Below, in pieces: positions 30,001 to 46,416 of a stretch of 64,000 nt of DNA (position 1 is its first letter; the number at the start of each line of letters is the position of its first letter). Source of the DNA: Amycolatopsis sp. CA-230715 (GTDB lineage: Bacteria > Actinomycetota > Actinomycetes > Mycobacteriales > Pseudonocardiaceae); NCBI RefSeq assembly GCF_018736145.1, contig NZ_CP059997.1:2169501-2233500 (forward strand), given 5' to 3'. The notes beneath the pieces were generated by a model. It saw only the letters and a list, made by a program, of their open reading frames with translations, had not been told where the DNA came from and ran no database searches. The translations under genes and the position numbers were made by a program.

Positions 30001-32408
30001 GCGAACCGCACCGCCTCGCGCACGTGCCGAACCCAGTACTCGGGGTCGGTCACCTCCGCCAGCGCACCGGTCACATTGGACACCACCGGAACCTTCGGCT
30101 CCTGGAAAGCGAGCCCCTGCGCAACCCGGCGGAACTCCGCCAGCATCGGCTCCATCCTCGGCGAATGAAACGCATGCGACACCGTCAGCCGCTTCGTCTT
30201 CCACTCCCACGCCGACTCAAACCCGGCAATCACATCTTCATCACCCGCGACCACCACCGACCGCGGCCCGTTCACCGCCGCGATCGAAACCCTGTCCTCA
30301 AGCCCCTCCAGCAGCGGCTTGATGTCCTCCTCGGCCGCCTGCACCGACAACATCACCCCACCCGCGGGCAGGGCCTGCATCAACCGACCCCGCGCCGCCA
30401 CCAACGCCGCAGCGTCCTCAAGCGACAGAACCCCGGCCACATGCGCCGCGGTCAGCTCACCGATCGAATGCCCCGTCACGAAGTCGGGACGCACACCCCA
30501 CGACTCCACCAGCCGGTACAGCGCCACTTCCAGCGCGAACAACGATGCCTGCGTGTACTGGGTCTGGTTGAGCAGCTCACCATCCTCGGCGAACATCAAC
30601 TCCTTGACCGGGCGATCCAGGGACCTGTCCAGTTCCGCACACACCGCGTCCAACGCGTCCGCGAAAACGGGGAACTCCCCATATAGCCGCCTGCCCATGC
30701 CCGCACGCTGCGCACCCTGACCGGTGAACAACACCGCGGCACGACCCTCACCCGCCAGCCCCGACACAACACCTGCCGCGGGCGCACCCTGTGCCAAAGC
30801 GGTGAGCCCGGCGCGGAAGTCCTCGTGGTTGTCGGCTGTGACCGCGGCGCGATACTCCATTCCCGCCCGCGTCGTCGCCAACGAGTAAGCGACATCGACG
30901 ATCTCGTAATCGTCCACACGCGACACCAGACGCTCCGCCTGCGCGCGCAACGCTTCCTCGCTGCTGCCCGACAGCACCCACGGCACGACCCGCGCCAGCG
31001 GGGACCTTTCAGCAACCGCTTCCGCCTCGATCGCGGGAGCCTGCTCCACGATCACGTGCGCGTTGGTGCCGCTGATGCCGAACGAGGACACCCCTGCGCG
31101 TCGTGGCCCACCCGTCTCCGGCCACGTCACGGATTCCGTCAGCAGTGACACCGCGCCGGAAGACCAGTCCACATGCGACGACGGTTCGTCCGCGTGCAGC
31201 GTCGCGGGCAGAACGCCGTGCCGCATCGCCTCGACCATCTTGATGATCCCCGCGACACCAGCAGCACCCTGCGTATGCCCGATATTCGACTTGATCGAAC
31301 CCAACCACAACGGCCGCTCGCGGCCCTGCCCATACGTCGCCAGCAGAGCCTGCGCCTCGATCGGGTCACCGAGCGGGGTACCCGTACCGTGCGCCTCCAC
31401 AACGTCCACATCGGACGGTTCGAGCCTCGCGTTCGCCAGCGCTTGGCGGATCACCCGTTGCTGCGAGGGGCCGTTTGGTGCGGTCAACCCGTTCGACGCG
31501 CCGTCCTGGTTCACCGCGGAACCTCGCACCACGGCCAGCACCCGGTGCCCGTTGCGCTCGGCGTCGGACAACCGCTCCAGCAGCAGCATGCCGACGCCCT
31601 CACCCCAGCCCGTGCCGTCGGCGGAATCCGAGAACGCCCGGCACCGGCCATCGGCGGCGAGACCACGCTGCCGGGAGAAGTCCACGAACGGCGCCGGGTT
31701 CGACATCACCGTCACACCACCGGCCAACGCCAGCGAACACTCGCCCTGACGCAGCGACTGCGCCGCCAAATGCACCGCGACCAGCGACGACGAACACGCG
31801 GTGTCCACCGTCACCGCCGGACCCTCCAGCCCGAAGGTGTACGCGATCCGGCCCGAAGCCATACTGCCCGCGGTTCCGTTACCGAGGTAGCCTTCCAGCT
31901 CCTCCGGCGTCGCGCCGCGATCGGCACCGTAGTCGTAGTAGAGCATCCCGACGAACACACCGGTCTGGCTGCCCCGCACCGAATCCGGCACCACACCAGC
32001 CCGCTCGAACGCCTCCCACGACGTTTCCAGCAGCAACCGGTGCTGCGGATCCGTCGCCAGCGCCTCACGCCGGTTGATGCCGAAGAAGTCCGGATCGAAC
32101 TCGCCCGCGTCGTGCAGGAAACCACCATGCCGCGTGTACGACTTGCCGTACTGGCCGGGGTCCGGGTCGTAGAGGCCGTCGACGTTCCAGCCGCGGTCGG
32201 CGGGGAACTCCGAAATCGCGTCCTGACCGTCGGACACCAGCCGCCACAGATCCTCCGGCGAGCTGACCCCACCGGGATACCGGCACGCCATCCCCACGAT
32301 CGCGATCGGCTCGCGCGCCTTGTCCTCCAGCTCCAGCAACCCGCGCTTGGCCTGCCGCAGGTCAGCCGTGACACGCCGCAGGTACTCCGCGTACTTGTTC
32401 TCGTTCAT
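3033..32408 (-). CDS. Modular type I polyketide synthase, modules 3-8 (9791 aa)
   Basis: This is a giant six-module extender protein that takes the chain from the 4568-aa synthase and passes it to module 9. Domain order: docking helix (1-32); KS-AT-KR-ACP (33-1486); KS-AT-DH-ER-KR-ACP (1515-3527); KS-AT-KR-ACP (3553-5013); KS-AT-KR-ACP (5035-6507); KS-AT-KR-ACP (6518-8000); KS-AT-DH-KR-ACP (8015-9713); C-terminal docking region (about 9715-9791). Five ATs carry GHSIG and HAFH (malonyl). The AT of the fifth module here carries GHSQG and YASH (residue 7234, methylmalonyl). There is no thioesterase, so chain release lies elsewhere. The ATG at 32408 has AGGAG about 13 nt upstream, a long spacing. 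Leu1975 is encoded by a rare TTA (26484-26486). Six modules in one polypeptide is large but not unprecedented. Confidence 0.97.
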   Translation of the reverse strand: MNENKYAEYLRRVTADLRQAKRGLLELEDKAREPIAIVGMACRYPGGVSSPEDLWRLVSDGQDAISEFPADRGWNVDGLYDPDPGQYGKSYTRHGGFLHDAGEFDPDFFGINRREALATDPQHRLLLETSWEAFERAGVVPDSVRGSQTGVFVGMLYYDYGADRGATPEELEGYLGNGTAGSMASGRIAYTFGLEGPAVTVDTACSSSLVAVHLAAQSLRQGECSLALAGGVTVMSNPAPFVDFSRQRGLAADGRCRAFSDSADGTGWGEGVGMLLLERLSDAERNGHRVLAVVRGSAVNQDGASNGLTAPNGPSQQRVIRQALANARLEPSDVDVVEAHGTGTPLGDPIEAQALLATYGQGRERPLWLGSIKSNIGHTQGAAGVAGIIKMVEAMRHGVLPATLHADEPSSHVDWSSGAVSLLTESVTWPETGGPRRAGVSSFGISGTNAHVIVEQAPAIEAEAVAERSPLARVVPWVLSGSSEEALRAQAERLVSRVDDYEIVDVAYSLATTRAGMEYRAAVTADNHEDFRAGLTALAQGAPAAGVVSGLAGEGRAAVLFTGQGAQRAGMGRRLYGEFPVFADALDAVCAELDRSLDRPVKELMFAEDGELLNQTQYTQASLFALEVALYRLVESWGVRPDFVTGHSIGELTAAHVAGVLSLEDAAALVAARGRLMQALPAGGVMLSVQAAEEDIKPLLEGLEDRVSIAAVNGPRSVVVAGDEDVIAGFESAWEWKTKRLTVSHAFHSPRMEPMLAEFRRVAQGLAFQEPKVPVVSNVTGALAEVTDPEYWVRHVREAVRFADGVRFLADQGVTTFLELGPDGVLTGMAAESIADTALVPALRRDRDEVVSLTTAVGRLHATGVSVDWEAFFAGTGAQRVDLPTYAFQRQRYWVELSAEAAVGVMDGAEARFWDAVEREDLQELTDTFDIDGDQSFAAAVPALSSWRRRRRVESVVESWRYRVVWQPASAGEADSLSGRWLLITGTADAVADELAGALAQAGAEVVRVAADEVPGVDPAGVTGVVSLLALDADAISAGVVDTVALVQALGVAGVDAPVWCVTRGAVSVGRSDRVDALVQAPVWGLGRVLSAEQPQRWGGLLDLPETLDERALSRLVTVLAGSGEDEVAVRSTGLFARRLLRASSVSGGWRPQGTVLITGGTGALGGQVARWAAGQGAQRLVLLSRRGPEAPGAAELEAELAALGVEVRIVACDAADRDALARVLDGESVNAVVHTAGVLDDGVVESLTPERIESVVRPKADAAWNLHELTAGYELDAFVLFSSVAGTLGSPGQGNYAAANVYLDALAELRHQQGLPATSIAWGIWAGAGLADHTIVTEQASREGMGAMPPEQALAALPAAVASDDAVVVVADFDWARFVSRFGTGPLLSALPEAKQESRTGGDSSLVDRLRVAGELERELVLGEVVRGHVAAVLGFGSVGEVRGGRAFRDLGFDSLTAVEFRNRLSAETGVSLPSSVVFDYPTVEALVGFLLGELLGVLPQVVRDVPAVGVGVDEPVAIVAMGCRFPGGVMTPEGLWDVVVSGRDEVSEFPTDRGWDLAGLFDTDPDRVGTSYARHGGFVHDAGLFDAGLFGISPREALAMDPQQRMLLELAWEVFERAGLDQISLRGSDTGVFVGSNGQDYLNLLADPGSGLDGFVGTGNAASVVSGRLSYTFGLEGPAVTVDTACSSSLVALHLAAQALRSGECTLALAGGVTVMATPGAFVEFSRQRGLAADGRCKAFSDTADGTAWGEGGGLVLLERLSDAERNGHQILAVIRGSAVNQDGASNGLTAPNGPSQQRVIRQALAAARLEPSEVDAVEAHGTGTALGDPIEAQALLATYGRDRERPLWLGSVKSNIGHTQAAAGIAGVIKMVQAMHHGVLPKTLHADQPTTQVDWSSGAVALLTDTTTWPESDRPRRSGVSSFGFSGTNAHLILEQAPAIDAPVDHTPVDRVVPWVLSGNTEEALRAQAHTLMSHVDSRELVDVAFTLATSRTALEHRAAIIAGDRDEFVRGLTALAEGTPAASVVEGLAVEGRAAVLFSGQGAQRAGMGKRLYGEFPVFADALDAVCAYLDKSLDRSIKDLMFAEDGELLNQTQYTQASLFALEVALYRLVESWGIRPDFVTGHSIGELTAAHVAGVLSLEDAAALVAARGRLMQALPTGGAMLSVQATEAEIAPLLEGLEDRVSIAAINGPQSVVVAGDEEVIAGFEASWEWKTKRLTVSHAFHSPRMEPMLAEFRAVAEGLSFQAPKIPVVSNVTGEVAEVTDPEYWVRHVRAAVRFADGVRFLASQGVTAFLELGPDGVLSGMAQESISDAALVPALRRDRDEVVSLTTAVARLHTTGVSIDWRAFFTGTHAHHTDLPTYAFQRQHYWVTGGMSAGDVSAAGLAPAEHPLLGAAVPLPATDGFLFTGRLSAQTHRWLADHAIAGSILLPGTAFVEMAIRAGDEVGCQFVEALSIDAPLVLPEHGSVQIQLVVGGMDDAGRRTLAIYSRPADAAADQPWTRHASGFAAEGNRTAPADLAAWPPADAESVDVSGFYEVLTDAGYGYGPAFQGVRAAWRRGDEVFAEVSLAEEFRSDAGEFGLHPALLDAALHAAGLGASTVDGLGLPFEFSGVTLHATGAASVRARLAPAGGGISVTLADDTGAPVASIESLVLRTVSADQLAEARSTDALFQLDWPVLAGLADTAPTGTWSVLGPDPLRLAESGVDITTCESLDAVTSVPDVLFVPCAPESAVDPDAVRRVTNRVLGLVQSWLADDRFAESRLVLVTRGAVAATPGEDATDLAHAAAWGLVRSAQSENPGRFVLLDLDDAPESARRIAAVLATDETQVAVRGGEVRAARLARAGSGEVLVPPAGTGAWRLNVSSKGTLENLALVPHPEAAAPLGAGEVRIAVRASGVNFRDVLIALGMYPGDADMGSEAAGVVVEVGSGVTDLRPGDTVMGMTARTFGPIAVADRRTLVPMPPGWTFEQAASTPLVFLTAYFGLFDLGRLSAGESVLVHSAAGGVGMAAVQLARWRGAEVFATASPGKWDVLWGQGFDAEHVASSRDLEFEGKFLTATGGRGVDMVLDALAREFVDASLRLLPRGGRFLEMGKTDQRDPEQIAAEHPGVLYRVFDLVEASSERVQEMLVELVGLFEQGVLTPLPVRSWDVRRAPEAMRFLGQAKHVGKVVLTMPTTLDPEGTVLVTGGTGTLGGLVAKHLVTEHGVRNLVLTSRRGPAADGATELIAELADLGAHAEVVACDAADRQALAAVLDTIPALTGVVHTAGVLDDGVVSTLTPERLDAVLRPKVDAAWNLHELTADNDLAMFVLFSSAAATFGAPGQGNYAAANAFLDALAAHRRANGLPAQSLAWGLWAQRSAITGDLDDADLQRMAREGVRPLSSEQGLDLFTIASTVDEPMLVPVGLDVAALRTQHDIPPLLRGLVRSTARRAVESGASTSGLAQRLTGLSVDEQQATVLGVIRSHVAAVLGHTSAESVGADRAFKELGFDSLTAVELRNRLTSATGLRLPATLVFDYPSPALLAEFVRTELVGAAGTTSTRVGTGVRTDDDPIVVVGMSCRFPGGAESPEGLWDLVATGTDAVSGFPEDRGWDLAGLYDPDPDRPGKSYANEGAFVYDADEFDAEFFGVSPREALAMDPQQRILLESSWEVFERAGISPASVRGSQTGVFVGAYGMGYGAGTDPSAHNIEGYTSTGELTSVISGRVSYTLGLEGPTLTVDTACSSSLVAVHLAAQSLRQGECTMAIAGGVSVMASPAAFIDFSRQRGQAKDGRCKPFSDSADGTGWGEGVGLLLLERLSDAERNGHRVLAVVRGSAVNSDGASNGLTAPNGPSQQRVIRQALANARLDVSDVDAVEAHGTGTSLGDPIEAQALLATYGQGRERPLWLGSIKSNIGHTQGAAGVAGIIKMVEAMRHGVLPASLHVDEPSSHVDWSSGAVSLLRESVSWPETGGPRRAGVSSFGISGTNAHVIVEQAPAIEADAERAPVSRVLPWVLSGSSEEALRAQAERLVPRVDDHEIVDVAYSLATTRAAMEHRAVVVAGDRDEFVRNLTALAGGIPAAGVVTGLAGEGRAAVLFTGQGAQRAGMGRRLYGEFPVFADALDTVCAELDKSLDRSIKDLMFAEDGELLNQTQYTQASLFALEVALYRLVESWGIRPDFVTGHSIGELTAAHVAGVLSLEDAAALVAARGRLMQALPTGGAMLSVQATEAEIALLLEGLEERVSIAAVNGPWSVVVAGDEDVIAGFESAWEWKTKRLTVSHAFHSPRMESMLAEFRRVAQGLAFQEPKVPVVSNVTGALAEVTDPEYWVRHVREAVRFADGVRFLADQGVTAFLELGPDGVLSGMAQESISDAALVPALRRDRDEVVSLTAAVGRLHATGVSVDWEAFFAGTGARRVDLPTYAFQRQRYWLSPDATSSEADPVDSRFWDLVEGGDVSGLVDALELDGDGALREVVPALSSWRRRRRVESVVESWRYRVVWQPASAGEADSLSGRWLLITGTADAVADEVAGALAGAGAEVVRVAADEVSDVDSTGVTGVVSLLALDADAISAGVVDTVALVRALGVAGVDAPVWCVTRGAVSVGRSDRVDALVQAPVWGLGRVLSAEQPQRWGGLLDLPEVLDERALSRLVTVLAGSGEDEVAVRSTGLFARRLLRASSVSGGWRPQGTVLITGGTGALGGQVARWAAGQGAQRLVLLSRRGPEAPGAAELEAELAALGVEVRIVACDAADRDALARVLDGESVNAVVHTAGVLDDGVVESLTSDRIESVVGPKADAAWNLHELTAGYDLDAFVLFSSAAGTLGSPGQGNYAAANVYLDALAELRHQQGLPAISIAWGTWAGAGLADSAAVVEQSRRSGMRAMDPEQAVTALTNAIPATGPTLVIADLDWPQLAQRLSPSGDNPLLSALPEARIEQATGSVTGLVDRLRVVGELERELVLGEVVRGHVAAVLGFGSVGEVRGGRAFRDLGFDSLTAVEFRNRLSVETGVSLPSSVVFDYPTVEALVGFLLGELLGVLPQVVRDVPAVGVGVDEPVAIVAMGCRFPGGVMTPEGLWDVVVSGRDEVSEFPTDRGWDLAGLFDTDPDRVGTSYARHGGFVHDAGLFDAGLFGISPREALAMDPQQRMLLELAWEVFERAGLDQISLRGSDTGVFVGSNGQDYLNLLADPGSGLDGFVGTGNAASVVSGRLSYTFGLEGPAVTVDTACSSSLVALHLAAQALRSGECTLALAGGVTVMATPGAFVEFSRQRGLAADGRCKAFSDTADGTAWGEGGGLVLLERLSDAERNGHQILAVIRGSAVNQDGASNGLTAPNGPSQQRVIRQALAAARLGPSEVDAVEAHGTGTALGDPIEAQALLATYGQSRNAPLWLGSIKSNIGHTQAAAGIAGVIKMVQAMQHGVLPKTLHADQPTTQVDWSSGAVSLLTDTTTWPESDRPRRSGISSFGFSGTNAHLILEQASNTTTGAERSPVDRVVPWVLSGSTEEALRAQAERLVSRVDGRELVDVAFTLATSRTALEHRAAIIADNHEDFRAGLTALAEGAPAASVVEGVAVEGRAAILFTGQGSQRVGMGRRLYGEFPVFADALDAVCAYLDKSLDRSIKELMFAEDGELLNQTQYTQASLFALEVALYRLVESWGIRPDFVTGHSIGELTAAHVAGVLSLEDAAALVAARGRLMQALPAGGAMLSVQATEAEIAPLLEGLEDRVSIAAINGPRSIVVAGDDEVIAGFETSWEWKTKRLKVSHAFHSPRMEPMLAEFRAVAEGLLFQAPRIPVVSNVTGEVAEVTDPEYWVRHVRAAVRFADGVRFLADQGVTAFLELGPDGVLTGMAQESISDAALVPALRRDRDEVVSLTTAVARVHTTGVSIDWRAFFTGTHAHHTDLPTYAFQRQYYWVEPPSATKTVDDSVDSRFWDLVEGGDVSGLVDALELDGDGALREVVPALSSWRRRRRVESVVESWRYRVVWQPVSAGDPGSLSGRWLLITDSAADDVALLEGALVRAGAEVVRVRADEVSDVDSTGVAGVVSLLALDVDSAVSGVGDAIGVVRALTEAGVAAPVWWVTRGAVSTGRSDQVDALTQAPVWGLGRVMAAEQPHRWGGLLDLPATVDERALSRLVAVLTGIGEDEVAVRSTGLFARRLLRAPAATGGWRPQGTVLITGGTGALGTQVARWAAAQGAQRLVLLSRRGPEAPGAAELEAELTAAGAEVRIVACDAADREALARALEGEPVNAVVHTAGVLDDGIVESLTSERIESVVRPKADAAWNLHELTADLDAFVLFSSVAGTLGSPGQGNYAAANVYLDALAELRHQQGLPATSIAWGTWDGAGFADNAAVVEQSRRSGMRAMAPEQAVTALTNAIPATGPTLVIADLDWNQVAQRLASTGANPLFSALPEAQIQSTPVTTGSGLVDRLSAASRSKRESILLDVVRAHAAAVLGFASPTEVRAGKAFRDLGFDSLTAVELRNRLTAETGITLPATVVFDYPSPEALVGYLLGELLGALPDSPVTTTVSVVADEPVAIVAMSCRFPGGVGSPEDLWGLVSGSGDAIGELPSDRGWDLAALFDDDPGRAGTSYSRAGGFLYEAAEFDPGLFGISPREALAMDPQQRLVLEAAWEVFERGGIDPLSLRGSDAGVFLGACSQGYGTELGEVPEGLEGYFITGASTSVMSGRVAYTLGLEGPAMTVDTACSSSLVTLHLAAQALRAGECSLAVAGGVTILSTADSFSEFSRQRGLAADGKCKAFAASADGFGQGEGLGLLLMERLSDAKRNGHQVLAVVRGSAINQDGASNGLTAPNGPSQQRVIRQALANARLEPSEVDAVEAHGTGTPLGDPIEAQALQATYGRDREEPLWLGSVKSNIGHAQQAAGVAGVIKMVLALRHGVLPPTLHVDEPTSQVDWTSSTLSLVTETTPWPETGRPRRAGVSSFGFSGTNAHAILEQAEPVEVPAAEPFSGVVPWVLSGKSEEALRAQAERLSTFTADDDLLSAADIGFSLVSTRATLEHRAVIVGADHETFRTELHALASGEAAEAIHGVADVQGKVVFVFPGQGSQWVGMAVDLLESSTVFADRFAECEHALASFVDWSLSEVVSDEAALERVDVVQPALWAVMVSLAAVWRSYGVEPAAVVGHSQGEIAAAVVAGALSLEDGARVVTLRSQAIRDELAGKGGMVSIARPESVVVERIARLGDRVAVAAVNGPGTTVIAGEPEALAEILAECEAEDVRARKIAVDYASHTPQVESIRDRLLDVLGPIRPRSAEIGFFSTLTGDWQDTTGLDARYWVENLRHTVKFEQATRSLSEQGYGFFVESSAHPVLTMSVQETLDAIDVDGVAFGSLRRNEGGLDRFLTSVAEGYVRGLAVDWAPAFPSGARRVELPTYAFQRQRYWLEQAVPTGGLMTTDVVEARFWDAVENEDLEALAGTWEIDGDRPFSEVLPVLSSWRRQRRQQSTVDQWRYGITWKPLTTAAARLSGTWLLISEPETETAAWFADTLRAHGADVATVEAGDRTGIDELGAVAGVVCLVSEVAQTLTVVQALLDSTVTAPVWIATRGAVSVGRSDRAADPELAQIWGLGRILGLEHPDRWGGLLDFPATSDSRAAARVAAVLAGIDDEDQVAVRDSGVFARRLTRSPLADREPVREWSPRGTVLVTGGTGALGGHVARWLAANGAEHLVLTSRRGHDADGAGELETELTGLGARVTIAACDAADRDALAAVLAEHGPVSAVVHAAGVGEFAPLTETTVDDLSRIISAKVDGARNLDELLGDAELDAFVLFSSNAGVWGGGTQGAYAAGNAFLDALAEQRRARGLTATSIAWGAWGGSGLAASDAAEDTLRRRGVLPMAPESAVAALVQSVEHGETFVAVADVDWARFVPGFTEARPRPLISDIPEARQAFEAEEETTTEGSAFAEKLAGLSEVERQRTAVELVRTMAASVLGVGGASEVPPTQAFRELGFDSLTAVDLRNRLSSVTGLRLPSSLVFDYPNATVLAGFLVGEVTGAVAEVAAPTVVVDAAGDDPVVIVGMACRYPGGVNSPEQFWDLVESGSDGISVFPTDRGWDLDGFYGESAVSDQARAGGFLYDVAEFDAGLFGISPREALAMDPQQRLVLEAAWETLERAGIAPLSLRGSQTGVFVGASGQGYGAGLMQAASDAVEGYLTTGDAGSVVSGRVSYTLGLEGPAVTVDTACSSSLVALHWAAQSVRSGESSLALAGGVAVMASAGAFAEFGKQGGLAGDGRCKPFAEAADGTGWGEGVGMVLLERLSDAKRNGHEVLAVIRGSAVNQDGASNGLTAPNGPSQQRVIRQALANAGLTATEVDAVEAHGTGTTLGDPIEAQAVLATYGQDRERPLLLGAVKSNIGHTQAASGVAGVIKMVQAMRHGVLPKTLHTDKPSSHVDWSTGAVGLLTENTPWPETGAPRRAGVSSFGVSGTNVHTILEQAPTTTSTPTEERVQVDRPLPWVLSGKTQDAVRAQASRLLSHVDGLNEADVAYSLATTRTPLEHRAVVIGNDFHAGLAAIAEGRVTSGVVTGEASAGGTAVLFSGQGSQRAGMGKQLYGEFPVFADALDAVCAQLDKSLDRPIKELMFAEDGEPLNQTQYTQASLFALEVALYRLVESWGIRPDFVTGHSIGELTAAHVAGVLSLEDAAALVVARGRLMQALPTGGAMLSVQAAEADVLPFLEGLEDQVSIAAINGPASVVVAGDENVIAELESDLVWKTKRLKVSHAFHSPRMEPMLADFRKVAESLTFEVPEIPVVSNVTGAVADVTDPDYWVRHVRHAVRFADGVQYLAGQGVTTFLELGPDGVLTGMAQDTAPEATHIPALRRDRDEAHTLTTAVAKLHTAGVSVDWQAFFDGTGARTVDLPTYPFQRQRFWLSASERPTGDVASIGQRSAEHPLLGAGVELPETGGYLCTGRLSRQSHPWLADHFVAGAVLLSGNTFVELVVRAGDEVGCGSVEELAVLAPLVLPEQGGVVVQVAVGGADETGRRPVSVHARPEEGDGEWARHAEGVLSGQTGAAGFDLSAWPPQDAQQADGTDEVYARLAAQGYEYGPAFQGLTGAWVRGDEVFAQVALDAEQDVTGFGIHPALLDAAAHAVGLLPGEDDGAGLPAAWQGISVFASGASAARVRLARADDGGVSLQVADETGAPVASVRSMTVRPVAADEIEAGRETRVDSLFRPQWTKLALPDSGGSGVDCAALGTDSRGLPVFADLAALAGSGEVPSVVVASVPGGGSPVEAAKSAAGAVLKLVQDWLADDRWLAAKLVVVTKGAAAVEPGEVIDPAVASAVGLVRSAQSEHPDRFWVLDHDGDTLTPALLGSLLELDEPHLALRDGAVHAPRLARVREAGELRPLDPEGTVLVTGGTGTLGGLVAKHLVTEHGAKHLVLTSRRGTAAEGAAELVAELTGLGAHAEVVACDAADRDALAAVLEAIPAEHPLTGVVHTAGVVDDGVISALTPERLDAVMRPKVDAAWNLHELTKDNDLAMFVLFSSASATFGAAGQGNYAAANAFVDALAQHRRALGLPAQALAWGMWAQRSGLTGDLSDVDVARIAGDGVRPLTSEQGLGLFTISSTVDEPVLVPVGLELAGLRGAVRVPALLRGLVRGGRRVASAGGAVSGGAGLADRLAGLGEPEQREVLLGVVRDQVAAVLGYTDGEAVGASKAFQEMGFDSLTSVELRNQLNAVTGLQLPATLLFDYPNPTVLADYLRGRVSGTSALGGAAAVLAELDKIERDLGAVSTEDVEAATIGVRLQAVLAKWNEINDAAEPGDADDLKSASVDDIFDIIHNEFGKS
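3260..8370 (-). other. PKS module 8: KS-AT(malonyl)-DH-KR-ACP
   Basis: AT has GHSIG and HAFH. The KR has VDD in place of LDD, plus GQGNY. No ER lies between DH and KR. The DH motif reads H-F-V-A-G-A-V-L-L-S (His8926, Ser8935), so the usual Pro is replaced by Ser, and the following GTAF is GNTF. If the DH works, the unit is CH=CH. If not, it is CHOH-CH2. Confidence 0.85.
8400..12860 (-). other. PKS module 7: KS-AT(methylmalonyl)-KR(A-type)-ACP
   Basis: AT has FPGQG, GHSQGEIAAAVVAGALS and YASH, predicting methylmalonyl-CoA. The KR lacks LDD and has the diagnostic Trp in SSNAGVWGG with a GAYAAGN active site and no His before it. This fits an A1-type KR that gives the opposite hydroxyl configuration to the other modules and leaves the methyl group unepimerised. 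The predicted unit is CHOH-CH(CH3). Confidence 0.9.
12880..17310 (-). other. PKS module 6: KS-AT(malonyl)-KR-ACP
   Basis: The KS is almost identical in DNA to that of module 4. AT has GHSIG and HAFH. The KR is B-type (LDD, GQGNY), with GTGALGTQ in the nucleotide-binding loop. The predicted unit is CHOH-CH2. Confidence 0.9.
16530..17630 (-). repeat. 1.1-kb near-identical repeat, copy A (ACP5-KS6)
   Basis: By eye it matches 27099-28199 base for base at a constant offset of 10569, with only a handful of substitutions. It covers the ACP of the preceding module, the inter-module linker and about two thirds of the KS. Confidence 0.85.
17340..21755 (-). other. PKS module 5: KS-AT(malonyl)-KR-ACP
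   Basis: The KS differs in style from its neighbours (GQAKDGRCKPF region) but keeps DTACSSS. AT has GHSIG and HAFH. The KR is B-type (LDD, GQGNY) and nearly identical to that of module 3. The predicted unit is CHOH-CH2. Confidence 0.9.
21800..27870 (-). other. PKS module 4: KS-AT(malonyl)-DH-ER-KR-ACP
   Basis: The module is fully reducing. The AT has GHSIG and HAFH. The DH motif is intact (HAIAGSILLP). The ER has NFRDVLIALG and the HSAAGGVGMAAVQLAR cofactor motif, with Tyr in LGMYPG where the ERs of modules 1 and 2 have Val. The KR has LDD and GQGNY. The predicted unit is CH2-CH2. The KS-AT linker holds the TTA codon at 26484-26486. Confidence 0.9.
27099..28199 (-). repeat. 1.1-kb near-identical repeat, copy B (ACP3-KS4)
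   Basis: This is the partner of 16530-17630. Identity falls sharply at both ends, within the KS on one side and just before the ACP on the other. Confidence 0.85.
27930..32312 (-). other. PKS module 3: KS-AT(malonyl)-KR-ACP
   Basis: KS has DTACSSS. AT has FTGQG, GHSIG and HAFH, predicting malonyl-CoA. The KR has the GTGALGG nucleotide-binding motif, LDD and GQGNY, which marks a B-type ketoreductase giving a hydroxyl. The ACP has LGFDSL. No DH or ER is present, so the predicted unit is CHOH-CH2. Confidence 0.9.
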
Positions 32409-32456
32409 GATGCGAAGTCAGCTCCTAGCAAGACGAAAGCGTGCGCGACAGTCACC

Positions 32457-46163
<13,707 letters not shown>

Positions 46164-46416
46164 CGCACTCCACCAACCCCACCGGAAGTGAATACCTGTA
46201 CGTCCGCCGCGCGCCGGTCGGCGAAAGGAACGTGGTTTTCCTGGCCAGCTCCGGTCGTCACTCCCACCCCACCGTAATTCAGGTCATATGCCACCCGATA
46301 ATGAGCGCACAGCATTCGCACTAGCCTAAATACGTATTGACCATAGCCCAGCGACCACCGGTGGCCGCCCCCTAAAGACCCCTATTTTGCCTGCCGGACC
46401 AGCGGTTCCGGAGCGG
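46164..46416 (-). promoter_or_regulatory. PKS operon promoter region
   Basis: This 253-bp gap lies between the 4568-aa PKS and the downstream end of the glycosyltransferase operon. On the minus strand it reads TAGGGG (46384-46379), 4 bp, TAGGGG (46374-46369), 23 bp, then -10-like TATGGT (46345-46340). The palindrome AATACGTATT follows at 46329-46338. Transcription would start near 46333, giving a leader of about 170 nt for the PKS mRNA. Confidence 0.65.

Noticed and set aside
3033..32408. Frameshift or wrong fusion creating the 9791-aa protein.
   Set aside because: All six modules are in frame with normal linkers and only one N-terminal and one C-terminal docking region, so a single giant protein is credible.
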